Source: JBJELF01 sp051879015 (GTDB taxonomy: Bacteria; Bacillota; Clostridia; Lachnospirales; Lachnospiraceae). From it: 64,000 bases of DNA. Shown piece after piece: positions 16,973-25,999 of this stretch. Location: positions 1 to 64,000 of the forward strand of contig JBJELF010000041.1 in the NCBI GenBank assembly GCA_051879015.1, read 5' to 3'. How positions within the stretch are numbered: the stretch's first letter is position 1; each line of letters begins with the position of its first letter. The notes under the pieces were generated by a model, which was not told where the DNA came from, made no database searches, and saw only the letters and a program-made list of their open reading frames with translations. Position numbers and translations under genes: made by a program.

Positions 16973-17923
16973 TTACTCCACGGGCACTGTTGAAGCGATA
17001 ATCATCATATCACCTGCAAGCTCAATCTTGTCCACATCATGAAGCAAAATGAAATGATCGCCCTTCTTAATCTCACAGCCATTGACCGTTCCATTGCCTT
17101 CGCATACGGACATAGCTAAAAATGGATATTTCTGTTCCAGTTTAACTTCTCCGCTCATCTCCAATTTAAAAACTTGATAATACTTGCAGCTGTATAATTC
17201 ATTTAACTCATTCTTCGGAAAGTCTACCGTAGAAGTAATACAATTTTCTACGGAAGCTGCTGGAACGGTAATTACATTGATGCTCTGCTCAATGTGCAGT
17301 TCTCTCGGTTTTCCATTGGATAGACGGTCATAGTCATACAAACGATAGGTGATATCGCTGTTTTGCTGTGTCTCCAACACCATGATACCGCCCTTAATTG
17401 CATGGACCGTTCCTGAATTAATCTGAATGAAATCACCTTTCTTAATGTCAACCTGACGAATCAGTTCATTCCATCTGCCCTCATAAATCATCGCCTTCAA
17501 CTCGTCTCGTGTCATCGCATTATGTCCTACAACCAATTTGGAATTTGGTGCACAATCTAATACATACCAACACTCTGTCTTTCCAAAGGAACCGTTTTCA
17601 TATACTCTGGCATACTCATCATCCGGATGTACCTGAATACTCAAATCATCTTTTGCATCAATAATTTTGGTCAAAAGCGGAAAACGCTCTCCCTTGACAT
17701 TGCCGAACCATTCAGGATGATTTTTCCAGGCCTGGGATAATGTCTGTCCCGCCATCTCACCATTTTTAATTTTAACATCCCCATTTTGATGAGCAGAAAT
17801 TCCCCAGCACTCACCAACTTGATCTCCCATCACTGGATAATGAAACTCATCACGAAGTCTTGTGCCTCCCCAGATATTATGGGTACAAATTGGCTCAAAA
17901 AATAAAATATTCTTATCACTCAT
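16973..17923 (-). CDS. manA: Mannose-6-phosphate isomerase, class I
   Basis: This 316-residue cupin-type zinc enzyme interconverts mannose-6-phosphate and fructose-6-phosphate. The N-terminal IWGGTRLRDEFHYP, the metal motif LSIQVHPDDEYARVYENG-FGKTECWYVLD, and GTVHAIKGGIMVLETQQNSD-TYRLYDYDR are typical of the short Firmicute form. It follows nagB by 83 bases, so both amino-sugar and mannose phosphate entry into glycolysis are encoded together. Confidence 0.95.
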   Translation of the reverse strand: MSDKNILFFEPICTHNIWGGTRLRDEFHYPVMGDQVGECWGISAHQNGDVKIKNGEMAGQTLSQAWKNHPEWFGNVKGERFPLLTKIIDAKDDLSIQVHPDDEYARVYENGSFGKTECWYVLDCAPNSKLVVGHNAMTRDELKAMIYEGRWNELIRQVDIKKGDFIQINSGTVHAIKGGIMVLETQQNSDITYRLYDYDRLSNGKPRELHIEQSINVITVPAASVENCITSTVDFPKNELNELYSCKYYQVFKLEMSGEVKLEQKYPFLAMSVCEGNGTVNGCEIKKGDHFILLHDVDKIELAGDMMIIASTVPVE

Positions 17924-18006
17924 GTCAATAATTCCCTCTTTCTATAAAATTTATGTATCAGCTCGTTCAAGCACAGCCTTTAAAAAATAGACTGCGTATA
18001 TTTTAT

Positions 18007-18735
18007 TTACAGCAATGACAATGCTTCCTCATCTGCCACAATTGTCGCATTTTTATGAAATTTCAAAATCGAAGCTGGAATCTTTGGTGTAACGGGTCCC
18101 TCGATAATTTCCTTTAAGATAGGAGCTTTTGCTTTTCCATTCACTACCACTAAAACGCGCTCAGCACTCATAATCTGACCAATGCCCATTGTGTAAGCTA
18201 ACTTTGGCACTTCATCCATCGTGGCGAAAAATCTGGAATTCGCCTCAATTGTGCTCTTCGTCAAAATAGCACAGTTGGTATGACTTGTGAAGATATCTGA
18301 CGGTTCATTAAAACCAATATGTCCGTTCTTTCCCAATCCCAACAACTGCAAATCAATACCGCCTAATGATTCAATTACCTTATCGTAAGCTTCACAGGCC
18401 TCCTTCGGATCTTCAATCATTCCGTCCGGAATATGAGTGTTATTTAAATCGATGTTGATATGATTGAAGAAATTTTGTCTCATGAAATAATAGTAGCTCT
18501 GATCATTGTCTCTGGTCAGACCCTTGTACTCGTCCAGATTCACGGTATGTACTTGTGAAAAATCCAGATCTCCCTTTTTGTACCACTCAATCAATTGCTT
18601 GTAGGTACCGATAGGGGTAGAACCTGTTGCCAAGCCCAACACAGTATTGGGCTTCAAAATAACCTGCGCAGAAATAATATTGGCTGCTTTTCTGCTCATA
18701 TCATAGTAGTCTCTCGCTGCAATTACTTTTAACAT
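18007..18735 (-). CDS. nagB: Glucosamine-6-phosphate deaminase
   Basis: This 242-residue enzyme converts glucosamine-6-phosphate to fructose-6-phosphate and ammonia. Visible motifs are LGLATGSTPIGTYKQL, the catalytic NLDEYKGL, QLLGLGKNGHIGFNEP and the late KAPILKEIIEGPVTPKIPAS. Length fits the short Gram-positive NagB without the allosteric tail. nagA is not adjacent. It lies between the transglutaminase-like gene and manA on one likely transcript. Confidence 0.96.
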   Translation of the reverse strand: MLKVIAARDYYDMSRKAANIISAQVILKPNTVLGLATGSTPIGTYKQLIEWYKKGDLDFSQVHTVNLDEYKGLTRDNDQSYYYFMRQNFFNHINIDLNNTHIPDGMIEDPKEACEAYDKVIESLGGIDLQLLGLGKNGHIGFNEPSDIFTSHTNCAILTKSTIEANSRFFATMDEVPKLAYTMGIGQIMSAERVLVVVNGKAKAPILKEIIEGPVTPKIPASILKFHKNATIVADEEALSLL

Positions 18736-18781
18736 TTCTTTGTCTCCTTTATCTTTTTTATTTATTCTTATTTAAATAACT

Positions 18782-21349
18782 TTATAAGCTTACAAATGAA
18801 TTGTTTCCCATCAGCATCAGCATTAATGCAACAGAACCTGCATTGTAACCGCAATCCGCATAGATAATATGTTTATCTTCTCTCTTGACATAAACCAATG
18901 GATATTGACCTGCCTGTAAATTTAAGCTCTCTGCCACTTTTTCGGAAAGCTCCCAACGAGAGGACACCACACAAGTAATTCCACTGATTTGTGCTAATAC
19001 TCTTTGAAGCAAACTTTCTTTCTTAGCATTCTCATCCTGCAGCACCAGCACAATCTGAGCGGCGATAGCAGCACACTGCTCTTTGCGCTCTAACAACTCA
19101 TTGAGCACATGCTGAGTCGGTTCCTTTCCCGGTTCAAGCCACAGCACCATCTGACGTTTGCCCTCTCCTTCTTCCAAATTCGGCATATCTAATTCCTCTG
19201 CCAGACAAAATACTTCTCGGTCAATTAATTGCTCCTCCAGCTTCGGAACATGCTTCTTTACAAAAATTGTCTGTTGTTCTCCAGCCTTCACTTCAAAGAA
19301 GCACTCTCTCACCAGTTGATTTCCATTGGCCATACGCACTGAAGTGATAATATTATAGATGCCCTTTTTCAGACTCAATTTCATCTGATGATTTTCAATT
19401 GCTTCTCGAAACAATCCCAGCGGATGAAACATACCATTTTCCAACACACTAAGTGTCCAGTTATGAAAATAGCTCCATTCCGTGTTTGGCTCCAACTCTA
19501 TCATCACTTCCTGCCTATCCTGAGTATTCTGTATACTCTGATTATTCTCAGCTCCTCCCATAATAGATTCTGCAGAATGAAATTTACCATTCTGATAATA
19601 CTCCACACTGCGATCCATAAAACGAAATCTAGCAGGAATTCCCAAGGTTCTGCAAATATCGCAAAACAAAATCTGCTGGCTCACCGGATCAGCCATCCTC
19701 ATCTTTAATGCTCCCTGAGGACTGACACGCAAACGCTCAAAATCCTTGCGCTCCTCATAATGCAGGTGTGTCCGTATGTATTTCAAAATTTCTCTTGGAT
19801 TTGTTATAAATTCTTCCTTTTGCTCTTTTGTAAAATAGTCACCTAAAAACTGACGGTAAGGAACCAATTCTTCATGCTCCACACGAGGATTCATCAAAAA
19901 ACGTACAAAAATTTCTTCTGGATAACAATCTGCAAAGGGCATCGCTGCCTGTAAATGTTCTTCCAATACGGCTGCCGTTACATCATACATATCCTTGAAA
20001 CTTAATGCCGCCAATAATTTGGGTCGATATGGATTCTCATCTCTCTCCAAAAAAATCATCAACTCCTCGAAATTGGCTCCACACTCACGCAATCGCTGCT
20101 CAATCTCCGGATACCGTTTTCCCTTTTCCTCTTGGTAATAAGAAGCATTGCGAGCCAATCGTATCTGCTCTGCCCTTGCTATACGTTCTTTATTGCGCTT
20201 TTGCTGCTTTCTTGTCACATACTCCGCATGAATTCTCTCACAATCCGGTGCAATGAGAGTGTACTCCTGCCACTCGCCCAGCCGTCCATCAAAATGCTTG
20301 GAATCATCCAACACTACTTTTACCGTCCCTTGAGTGGACATAATATTCTGACAAATCCATTGCTTCCCCTTCACCACATGGAGGCGCAAGCTTCCCTTTC
20401 CTACCTCAATCTGTACTCTTCCTTCTGCATCCGTTTCTTTTGTGGCAATACCTCCAAAATGAGCACTGTTGAGCACTTCAAAATGAACTGTTGCATCAGA
20501 AACGGGCTGTCCCTCCGTATCAACTACATTCACCGTTAAGAGTGTTGAGTGAGCGTAATCACTAAGACGATTCACATAATGAACAAAACCTTCTGTGAAC
20601 TCGGCTTCTTCCATAGGAAGACAGGTAAAATACTTGGCATGAAGCAGCATCGCTCGAGAAGCAGGCATAGTAAACCAACCTTTATTGAGAATTTCTTCTG
20701 GCTCACAAGCACCCAGAAAATACCAATTTCCTTCACACCAGACTTCCACCCAGGCATGGTTGCTGTCGCAATGCGCCCAAAGCGGTGTATACACCTGTCG
20801 CGCCGGAATACCCACACTTCGCAGGACAGTCACAGTAAACACGGATTCTTCACCACAACGACCAAAACCAGAGCGATATACTGTCAATGCTGAAGAAGTT
20901 CTCGGATCAGCCAAATGATAGGTTGCATGCTCCGCACACCAATAATTAATTTCCAAAACTGCCTCTTGTACGGTGAGATTTTTGATGCGTTCCCATACTT
21001 CTGCAAAAAACAACTCTCTGCAATCCACAATTTTCTCATTGTTGATACGATAAGCAGCCACATCCATTAAAAAGGTTTTCTCTGATACCTCACGACACCA
21101 AGGAATCTCTCTTCGCAAAAACAAAGCATGTCTCGCATACTTTCTTAACAAATCAAAACTCACATCCGAAAAATCACTATAAGGCATGGCACTGAAATAA
21201 TATTTCATCACAATTTTCTCATCTTCATCACAGTTCTGCAGGCAAGTCTCCATCTCTCTCGCCGATTCCAAAGCACCCTGACTTATCAAAAATTGCTGCG
21301 TCTGAGCATATCCAATTTCAATCCACTCAACCACTTCTTTTGAAAACAC
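18782..21349 (-). CDS. Large cytosolic transglutaminase-like protein
   Basis: The protein has 855 residues and no signal peptide. Residues about 125-235 form a transglutaminase-like core: C165 in GRCGEES, H198 in SNHAWVEVW, and FLGACEPEE at 212-218, where a glutamate replaces the usual aspartate. Residues about 270-345 look like an Ig-like/carboxypeptidase-regulatory domain (VDTEGQPVSDATVHFEV, KETDAEGRVQIEV). A second, weaker transglutaminase-like segment follows (LFCDICRTLGIPARFRFMDR). The C-terminal 170 or so residues contain a thioredoxin-like-looking stretch that I cannot assign. The absence of export signals is odd for such a layout. Function unknown; protein-modifying or peptidase activity is possible. 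Own promoter upstream. Confidence 0.75.
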   Translation of the reverse strand: MFSKEVVEWIEIGYAQTQQFLISQGALESAREMETCLQNCDEDEKIVMKYYFSAMPYSDFSDVSFDLLRKYARHALFLRREIPWCREVSEKTFLMDVAAYRINNEKIVDCRELFFAEVWERIKNLTVQEAVLEINYWCAEHATYHLADPRTSSALTVYRSGFGRCGEESVFTVTVLRSVGIPARQVYTPLWAHCDSNHAWVEVWCEGNWYFLGACEPEEILNKGWFTMPASRAMLLHAKYFTCLPMEEAEFTEGFVHYVNRLSDYAHSTLLTVNVVDTEGQPVSDATVHFEVLNSAHFGGIATKETDAEGRVQIEVGKGSLRLHVVKGKQWICQNIMSTQGTVKVVLDDSKHFDGRLGEWQEYTLIAPDCERIHAEYVTRKQQKRNKERIARAEQIRLARNASYYQEEKGKRYPEIEQRLRECGANFEELMIFLERDENPYRPKLLAALSFKDMYDVTAAVLEEHLQAAMPFADCYPEEIFVRFLMNPRVEHEELVPYRQFLGDYFTKEQKEEFITNPREILKYIRTHLHYEERKDFERLRVSPQGALKMRMADPVSQQILFCDICRTLGIPARFRFMDRSVEYYQNGKFHSAESIMGGAENNQSIQNTQDRQEVMIELEPNTEWSYFHNWTLSVLENGMFHPLGLFREAIENHQMKLSLKKGIYNIITSVRMANGNQLVRECFFEVKAGEQQTIFVKKHVPKLEEQLIDREVFCLAEELDMPNLEEGEGKRQMVLWLEPGKEPTQHVLNELLERKEQCAAIAAQIVLVLQDENAKKESLLQRVLAQISGITCVVSSRWELSEKVAESLNLQAGQYPLVYVKREDKHIIYADCGYNAGSVALMLMLMGNNSFVSL

Positions 21350-21476
21350 AACTTATACCTCCAATAAATTTACACAATGTTAAGAACAAAAGGTTATTTA
21401 ACTCCTCCTATGACTTTTTACTATGACTTTTTACCCTGACATCTTTACATTTTGTTGACCGAATTTACATATGTTA

Positions 21477-21505
21477 ATTATACCAAATAAATGCCATTTT
21501 TTCAA
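21477..21505 (-). promoter_or_regulatory. Promoter of the transglutaminase-nagB-manA unit
   Basis: On the minus strand there is TTGAAA (21500-21505), 17 bases and TATAAT (21477-21482). The leader is about 120 bases and contains two direct copies of CTATGACTTTTTA on the plus strand (about 21409-21434). Confidence 0.75.
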
Positions 21506-21587
21506 TCTATTATTTGACAAAATTACCTATTTGTGCTCTAGCGGTGTTAACAATTCGAAACGAGAGCGAAGTCCCAGTGGCTATTGT

Positions 21588-22364
21588 TCACTGTTTAATA
21601 TACTCCAGAACATCCTCAAATTTTAGTTTTCCCCCAAATAAATCCAGTGCGCTTCCAATGGTCACATCAATTTTTCCCTTACCCATATTTTTTAACTGCT
21701 GCAAATCTGCAAACCTGCCCACACCTCCTGCATAAGTAATGGGTATGCCATCCCACTCTGCCAACAAAGAAACGAGATCAGTGGCAATTCCTGAAGCCTT
21801 TCCCTCCACATCAACCGCATGAATTAGAAATTCATCGCAGTACTGAGATAATTCCTGCAGCACTGTCTCAGTCAATTTTACATTAGTAAATTTTTGCCAA
21901 CGGTCCGTCACAATATAATAACCATCTTCTTTTTTTCGACAGCTCAAATCCAATACCAAATGTTCTTTTCCCGTTACATCATACATTTGCTGCAAATTTT
22001 CATAATTAATTTTTCCATCTTTAAATACGTAAGAAGTTACAATCACATGAGAGGCACCTGCCTCAAGAAATTCTCTGGCATTTTCTCTACAGATACCACC
22101 GCCAATCTGCAGCCCTCCCGGCCACTCTCTCAAAGCTAACATAGCCTGTGCCTTTGTTTGCTCATAGTATTCCGATGTCAGTGAATTTAACATAATGATA
22201 TGTCCGCCGGTTAACCCTGCTGCCCGATACAGACTTGCATAATAATCTCCGTTTTTATCCGAAATATAATTATTTTGTGCAAAGTCTCCTTCATCCTTTA
22301 GAGAACCACCCACAATCTGCTTTACCTTTCCATTATGAATATCAATACAAGGTCTAAATCTCAT
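21588..22364 (-). CDS. hisA: ProFAR isomerase, eukaryote-like (HIS6) type
   Basis: This 258-residue TIM-barrel enzyme performs the fourth step of histidine synthesis. It starts MRFRPCIDIHNGKVKQIVGG and has YYASLYRAAGLTGGHIIML, VLDLSCRKKEDGYYIVTD-WQ, FLIHAVDVEGKASGI and ITYAGGVG. These features look like the fungal HIS6 form much more than the common bacterial HisA (which begins IPAIDL). Key aspartates are present (D8 and the DVEG aspartate). The gene is on its own, about 17 kb from hisIE in this window. No other his genes are next to it. Confidence 0.9.
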   Translation of the reverse strand: MRFRPCIDIHNGKVKQIVGGSLKDEGDFAQNNYISDKNGDYYASLYRAAGLTGGHIIMLNSLTSEYYEQTKAQAMLALREWPGGLQIGGGICRENAREFLEAGASHVIVTSYVFKDGKINYENLQQMYDVTGKEHLVLDLSCRKKEDGYYIVTDRWQKFTNVKLTETVLQELSQYCDEFLIHAVDVEGKASGIATDLVSLLAEWDGIPITYAGGVGRFADLQQLKNMGKGKIDVTIGSALDLFGGKLKFEDVLEYIKQ

Positions 22365-22476
22365 CTTTCCTTTCCTCCTTAAATATCTTTGTCTGCTTTT
22401 CAGGTCTCACCCTACAAGAATGTCAACCGTCCGCTTGTCACATCAGCAGTCAATCAATCTATTTCCATGAGATACC

Positions 22477-22508
22477 AAAAGGGATGTTGCCGAAGCAACA
22501 CCCCTTTT
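22477..22508 (-). terminator. Intrinsic terminator after the NUDIX gene
   Basis: On the minus strand GGGGTGTTGC and GCAACATCCC flank a TTCG tetraloop, followed by TTTT. The plus strand also has T's after the stem, but no plus-strand gene needs it. Confidence 0.9.
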
Positions 22509-22510
22509 GC

Positions 22511-22963
22511 TTAAAAGTACTTTTTGGTTCCCCAAAGTCCCGCTTTTTTTAATTCCAGATATTCATTGTAGGCCTTTTCCAAAATTTGTTTCTCATTTGC
22601 AAATTTCAATAAATGATAGGCTTCATGAAATTTATAATACCCAGAATCAATAAAAAACTCCTCACGTTGTGGTTTACTATAGTAACTATCCGCCATCATC
22701 AGATACCAGTGCACTTCCTTCTCTACCATATCCTGTGGAGTATGGAACGTATATTCACTTTTGTCAATATACTTAATAATCGTAGCGCTGACTCCTGTTT
22801 CCTCCTGCACCTCACGCAGTGCAGTATCACGAAACTCCTCTCCCTGCTCGACAGTTCCCTTTGGCAATACCCAACCCTCATATTTGTTCTTATAATTTTT
22901 GTAGAGGACTAGTATTTTACCTCGAAATATTACCACACCGCCACAGCTTGTTGCCTCTAACAT
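22511..22963 (-). CDS. NUDIX hydrolase
   Basis: This 150-residue protein contains the NUDIX box GTVEQGEEFRDTALREVQEE plus TGV, with WVLPKG just before it. This resembles bis(5'-nucleosyl)-tetraphosphatase and 8-oxo-dGTP hydrolase types; the substrate is not clear. The frame is open to 23053, but ATG 22963 was chosen. It has GGAGG ten bases upstream, the similarity starts at MLEATSCGGVV, and a promoter with a start near 23006 rules out the longest form. Confidence 0.9.
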   Translation of the reverse strand: MLEATSCGGVVIFRGKILVLYKNYKNKYEGWVLPKGTVEQGEEFRDTALREVQEETGVSATIIKYIDKSEYTFHTPQDMVEKEVHWYLMMADSYYSKPQREEFFIDSGYYKFHEAYHLLKFANEKQILEKAYNEYLELKKAGLWGTKKYF

Positions 22964-23012
22964 AATAGCAAATCCTCCTGTTATCCTTGGTGTGTCTTTC
23001 ATGACTAACCAC

Positions 23013-23041
23013 AGTATACCTCTTTTCCAAACACCTTGCAA
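23013..23041 (-). promoter_or_regulatory. Promoter of the NUDIX gene
   Basis: On the minus strand there is TTGCAA (23036-23041), 17 bases and TATACT (23013-23018). Transcription would start near 23006, which supports the short form of the gene. Confidence 0.7.
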
Positions 23042-23092
23042 GACAAAATCCACAAAAGATGTATAAAATATATTGGCTGCTACTATGCACTA

Positions 23093-24655
23093 TTAACGCT
23101 GAAAATAATACTCTGCAATTTCCTTTGCCAACGGCGCTGCATCTGTTCCTCCGGTTGCTCCCGTTTCCAAAATAATGGAAATTGCAATCTCGGTATCTTC
23201 AACTGGAGCAATACCAGTAAACCAACCATGCGTATCCTCTCCATTGCTTGTATACTGAGCAGATCCAGTTTTTCCTCCAATGGAAATGATATCACTATGT
23301 GCCGCACTGGCAGAACCACCATCTACGACTGCCTGCAGATAAGTTTTTAAAATAGTTGTTTCCTCCGCTGTCATGACAACCGATTGTTCCTCCGAGCTAT
23401 ATTGCGTAACCACGGTTCCATTCGCATTCTCGATACAATCTACCAAATACGGCTTCATCATCACTCCATTATTTCCAATGGCCGCCATAATCATCGCTCC
23501 CATCAGAGGGGTTTCTCTGACATTTTCCTGACCAATTGATTTCATCATCACCAATGCTTCGCTGTCTTCCTCCGTTACCGAAAAAGCGCTTTTTGCCAAA
23601 CCAATATCAAAGCTGACTGACTGATTAAAGCAAAATTGATTGACTGTATTAAGCCAGCTGGTTCGATCAAAGCTTTTTGCAATATGACTAAAAAATCCAT
23701 TGCAGGAAACCTGTAATGCCTGAGTAGCATTGATCACACCATGTACCGCATTGTGCATACAAATCAGGGAATAACCCTCTGTTGTCTCTGCACCCGTACA
23801 TTCATACAGATAATCCGCATAAGTATCTGGATTTTCTCTTATAAACTCTAACAGCGTCAAAACTTTAAAGGTAGATCCAGGCGGATACAAACACTGTGTC
23901 GCACGATTCATCAAATTTCCATCGGTATTCTCCTCATTGGTCAGCATACTCCAGTCCGCCTGTATGGTATTGGGATTATATCCAGGCAAAGATACCATAG
24001 CCAAAACTCTTCCAGTCTTCACCTCCAGTACCACAATAGAACCTTTCTTCCCAGCCAAAAGATTATAACAAAAACTCTGTAACCCACTGTCTAAGGTAGT
24101 CCTCACATTGTCACCCGGTACCTTTTCTCCCATCATCTGATCATATAGTCGCTCAGGCAAAGAAACACTGGAACGCAGCAACTCATAATTATATGCTTTC
24201 TCCAACTCCGTCGTTCCCATCGCAGAATATCCCACTGGATGAGCAAAAATATCCCCATATGGATACACTCTCACATCCTCTCCATTCTGTTCTTCCGTGT
24301 AAGCTAATGCCTGACCATCGGAAGAATAAATTGTACCACGCACTACAGAATTGGCACGATTAGAAATACGTTTATTATAACTGTTATCAATCACATCATT
24401 GCTTTCTACCGCCACAAAATAGCTTAAATATCCAATCATCAGTGCAAAGAGCAGCAATCCAACACCCATAATCTGCCAGAGCTGTCGATTTGAGTGTTTA
24501 ATTCTCTCGCTGACATTTTCATTTACATTAGTATCGATAGAATGATTGATATTTCTGCCTTGTCTCTCATTATTATTGTCATGAAACGCATTCTCTCTAT
24601 TTTGGTTTCCATTGTCACTGCCATTTTGATTTGTTCGATTATCCTTGTTGTCCAT
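23093..24655 (-). CDS. Penicillin-binding protein (transpeptidase, PbpA/FtsI-like)
   Basis: This 520-residue protein has an Asn-rich cytoplasmic N-terminus (about 60 residues), one transmembrane helix (IMGVGLLLFALMIGYLSYFV) and an extracellular transpeptidase domain. The serine motif is STFK, the SxN motif SCN and the third motif KTGSAQ. It would cross-link peptidoglycan with the FtsW/RodA-type protein encoded just upstream. The frame opens at 24715, but ATG 24655 has GAGGAGG close by and gives a 17-base overlap with the FtsW gene, which suggests translational coupling. Confidence 0.93.
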   Translation of the reverse strand: MDNKDNRTNQNGSDNGNQNRENAFHDNNNERQGRNINHSIDTNVNENVSERIKHSNRQLWQIMGVGLLLFALMIGYLSYFVAVESNDVIDNSYNKRISNRANSVVRGTIYSSDGQALAYTEEQNGEDVRVYPYGDIFAHPVGYSAMGTTELEKAYNYELLRSSVSLPERLYDQMMGEKVPGDNVRTTLDSGLQSFCYNLLAGKKGSIVVLEVKTGRVLAMVSLPGYNPNTIQADWSMLTNEENTDGNLMNRATQCLYPPGSTFKVLTLLEFIRENPDTYADYLYECTGAETTEGYSLICMHNAVHGVINATQALQVSCNGFFSHIAKSFDRTSWLNTVNQFCFNQSVSFDIGLAKSAFSVTEEDSEALVMMKSIGQENVRETPLMGAMIMAAIGNNGVMMKPYLVDCIENANGTVVTQYSSEEQSVVMTAEETTILKTYLQAVVDGGSASAAHSDIISIGGKTGSAQYTSNGEDTHGWFTGIAPVEDTEIAISIILETGATGGTDAAPLAKEIAEYYFQR

Positions 24656-25994
24656 TTCGTTCCTCCTCATTGCGCTCCATAATATAAAGTCCCTGCATAA
24701 TACCAAACAACACAAATGTACTCAGCACTGAACTTCCTCCATAGCTGACTAAAGGTAAGGTCACGCCCGTCGCAGGAATCAGCTTAATGCCGCCGCCAAT
24801 GGTCAAAAATACTTGCACACCATAAAGACAGGCAAGTCCTGTTCCCATTAATTTATAATATCTTACAAAAATATTAGAAGCAATTTTCATAAACAAAATA
24901 AAACAGCTTGCACAGATTACAATCAAACAAATGGCAACAATCGTTCCCATCTCTTCCGCAATTGCTGAGAAAATATAATCCTTGGTGACAACTGGCACCA
25001 AATTCGGAAGTCCTTTATACAGTCCACTTCCCCACCATCCGCCTGTGCCAATAGAAAAGAGCGACTGTGCGGTCTGCCAACCCCCTCCTGTGATATCATC
25101 CCAAGGATTGAGCCAAGCATCCACACGTGTCTGCACATGAGTAAATAATTTTGTTGCAATCACTGCTGCCACCGCACCCGCTGAAAATCCAGCTGCCATA
25201 TACCAAGGCTGCTTCGTTGCCACATAAAGCATTGCCATAAAAGCCAAGAAAAAAATCAAAGCACTTCCCAGATCCTTTGACAACACCAACACAATGACAT
25301 GAACTGCTGCAATGCCCGCTGTGAAAACTACTCGCTTGAAATCACTGCGTTTTCGAAACAATACCGCAATCATTAACACATAGGTAATTTTCACCAGCTC
25401 TGAAGGCTGCACACTAAATCCACCGAAAGTTAAGGACAGATTTGCACCATAAGTAGACTCATCCGTCACTCTTCCTACCAAAAGCACCGCGATCAACAAA
25501 ATCAAGCCAATCACACCACAAGTGCCCGCCCAAGCTCTGGCTGCTTTCAGTTTCCTTGTAAAAACTGGCACCCAAAGGGTCGCAATACTAATCACAACAA
25601 AAAAGATAAATTGGCGAATAGCCTTATCTGGATTCAGGCGATACAGCATAATCAGACCAATACTCATGAGCATCACCATATTGCTCTGCAAAATTAAGTA
25701 CTCATTGCGATGCAATTTTCGATACAGACTCAAATACACTATAAAATATACTAACTGCAGTACATAAAATACAATTGTACGGATATATTCTTCTTCACTC
25801 TGATTTAACACAATTAAAATCCAACCTGTCAAGTGAAACAAGAACGCCAACACATTTTGATAATAATAAAATCCCTTAATTTTCTTTCGTTTGTCTGTAA
25901 AGACCATCAAAATTGCTCCGATGGCATATAATACTGCCAAAAGAGTCAAATAGTACTGCCCGCAAAAAATAATTATTCTTTTTAAATCTTCCAC
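24639..25994 (-). CDS. SEDS-family peptidoglycan polymerase (FtsW/RodA/SpoVE)
   Basis: This 451-residue membrane protein has about ten or eleven hydrophobic segments. SEDS landmarks include FGGFSVQPSELVKI, the central WLNPWDDITGGGWQTAQSL and the C-terminal PATGVTLPLVSYGGSS. It polymerises lipid II into glycan strands together with a cognate PBP, here the overlapping downstream gene. The N-terminus appears to start at a GTG at 25994 only five bases after the U32 gene. The ribosome site is weak and translational coupling is likely, so the exact start is uncertain. Confidence 0.92.
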   Translation of the reverse strand: MEDLKRIIIFCGQYYLTLLAVLYAIGAILMVFTDKRKKIKGFYYYQNVLAFLFHLTGWILIVLNQSEEEYIRTIVFYVLQLVYFIVYLSLYRKLHRNEYLILQSNMVMLMSIGLIMLYRLNPDKAIRQFIFFVVISIATLWVPVFTRKLKAARAWAGTCGVIGLILLIAVLLVGRVTDESTYGANLSLTFGGFSVQPSELVKITYVLMIAVLFRKRSDFKRVVFTAGIAAVHVIVLVLSKDLGSALIFFLAFMAMLYVATKQPWYMAAGFSAGAVAAVIATKLFTHVQTRVDAWLNPWDDITGGGWQTAQSLFSIGTGGWWGSGLYKGLPNLVPVVTKDYIFSAIAEEMGTIVAICLIVICASCFILFMKIASNIFVRYYKLMGTGLACLYGVQVFLTIGGGIKLIPATGVTLPLVSYGGSSVLSTFVLFGIMQGLYIMERNEEERNGQQG

Positions 25995-25999
25995 AATAC

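Noticed and set aside
21409..21434. Tandem CTATGACTTTTTA repeat as a regulatory element
   Set aside because: Two copies only, in an A/T-rich leader; could be chance or slippage.
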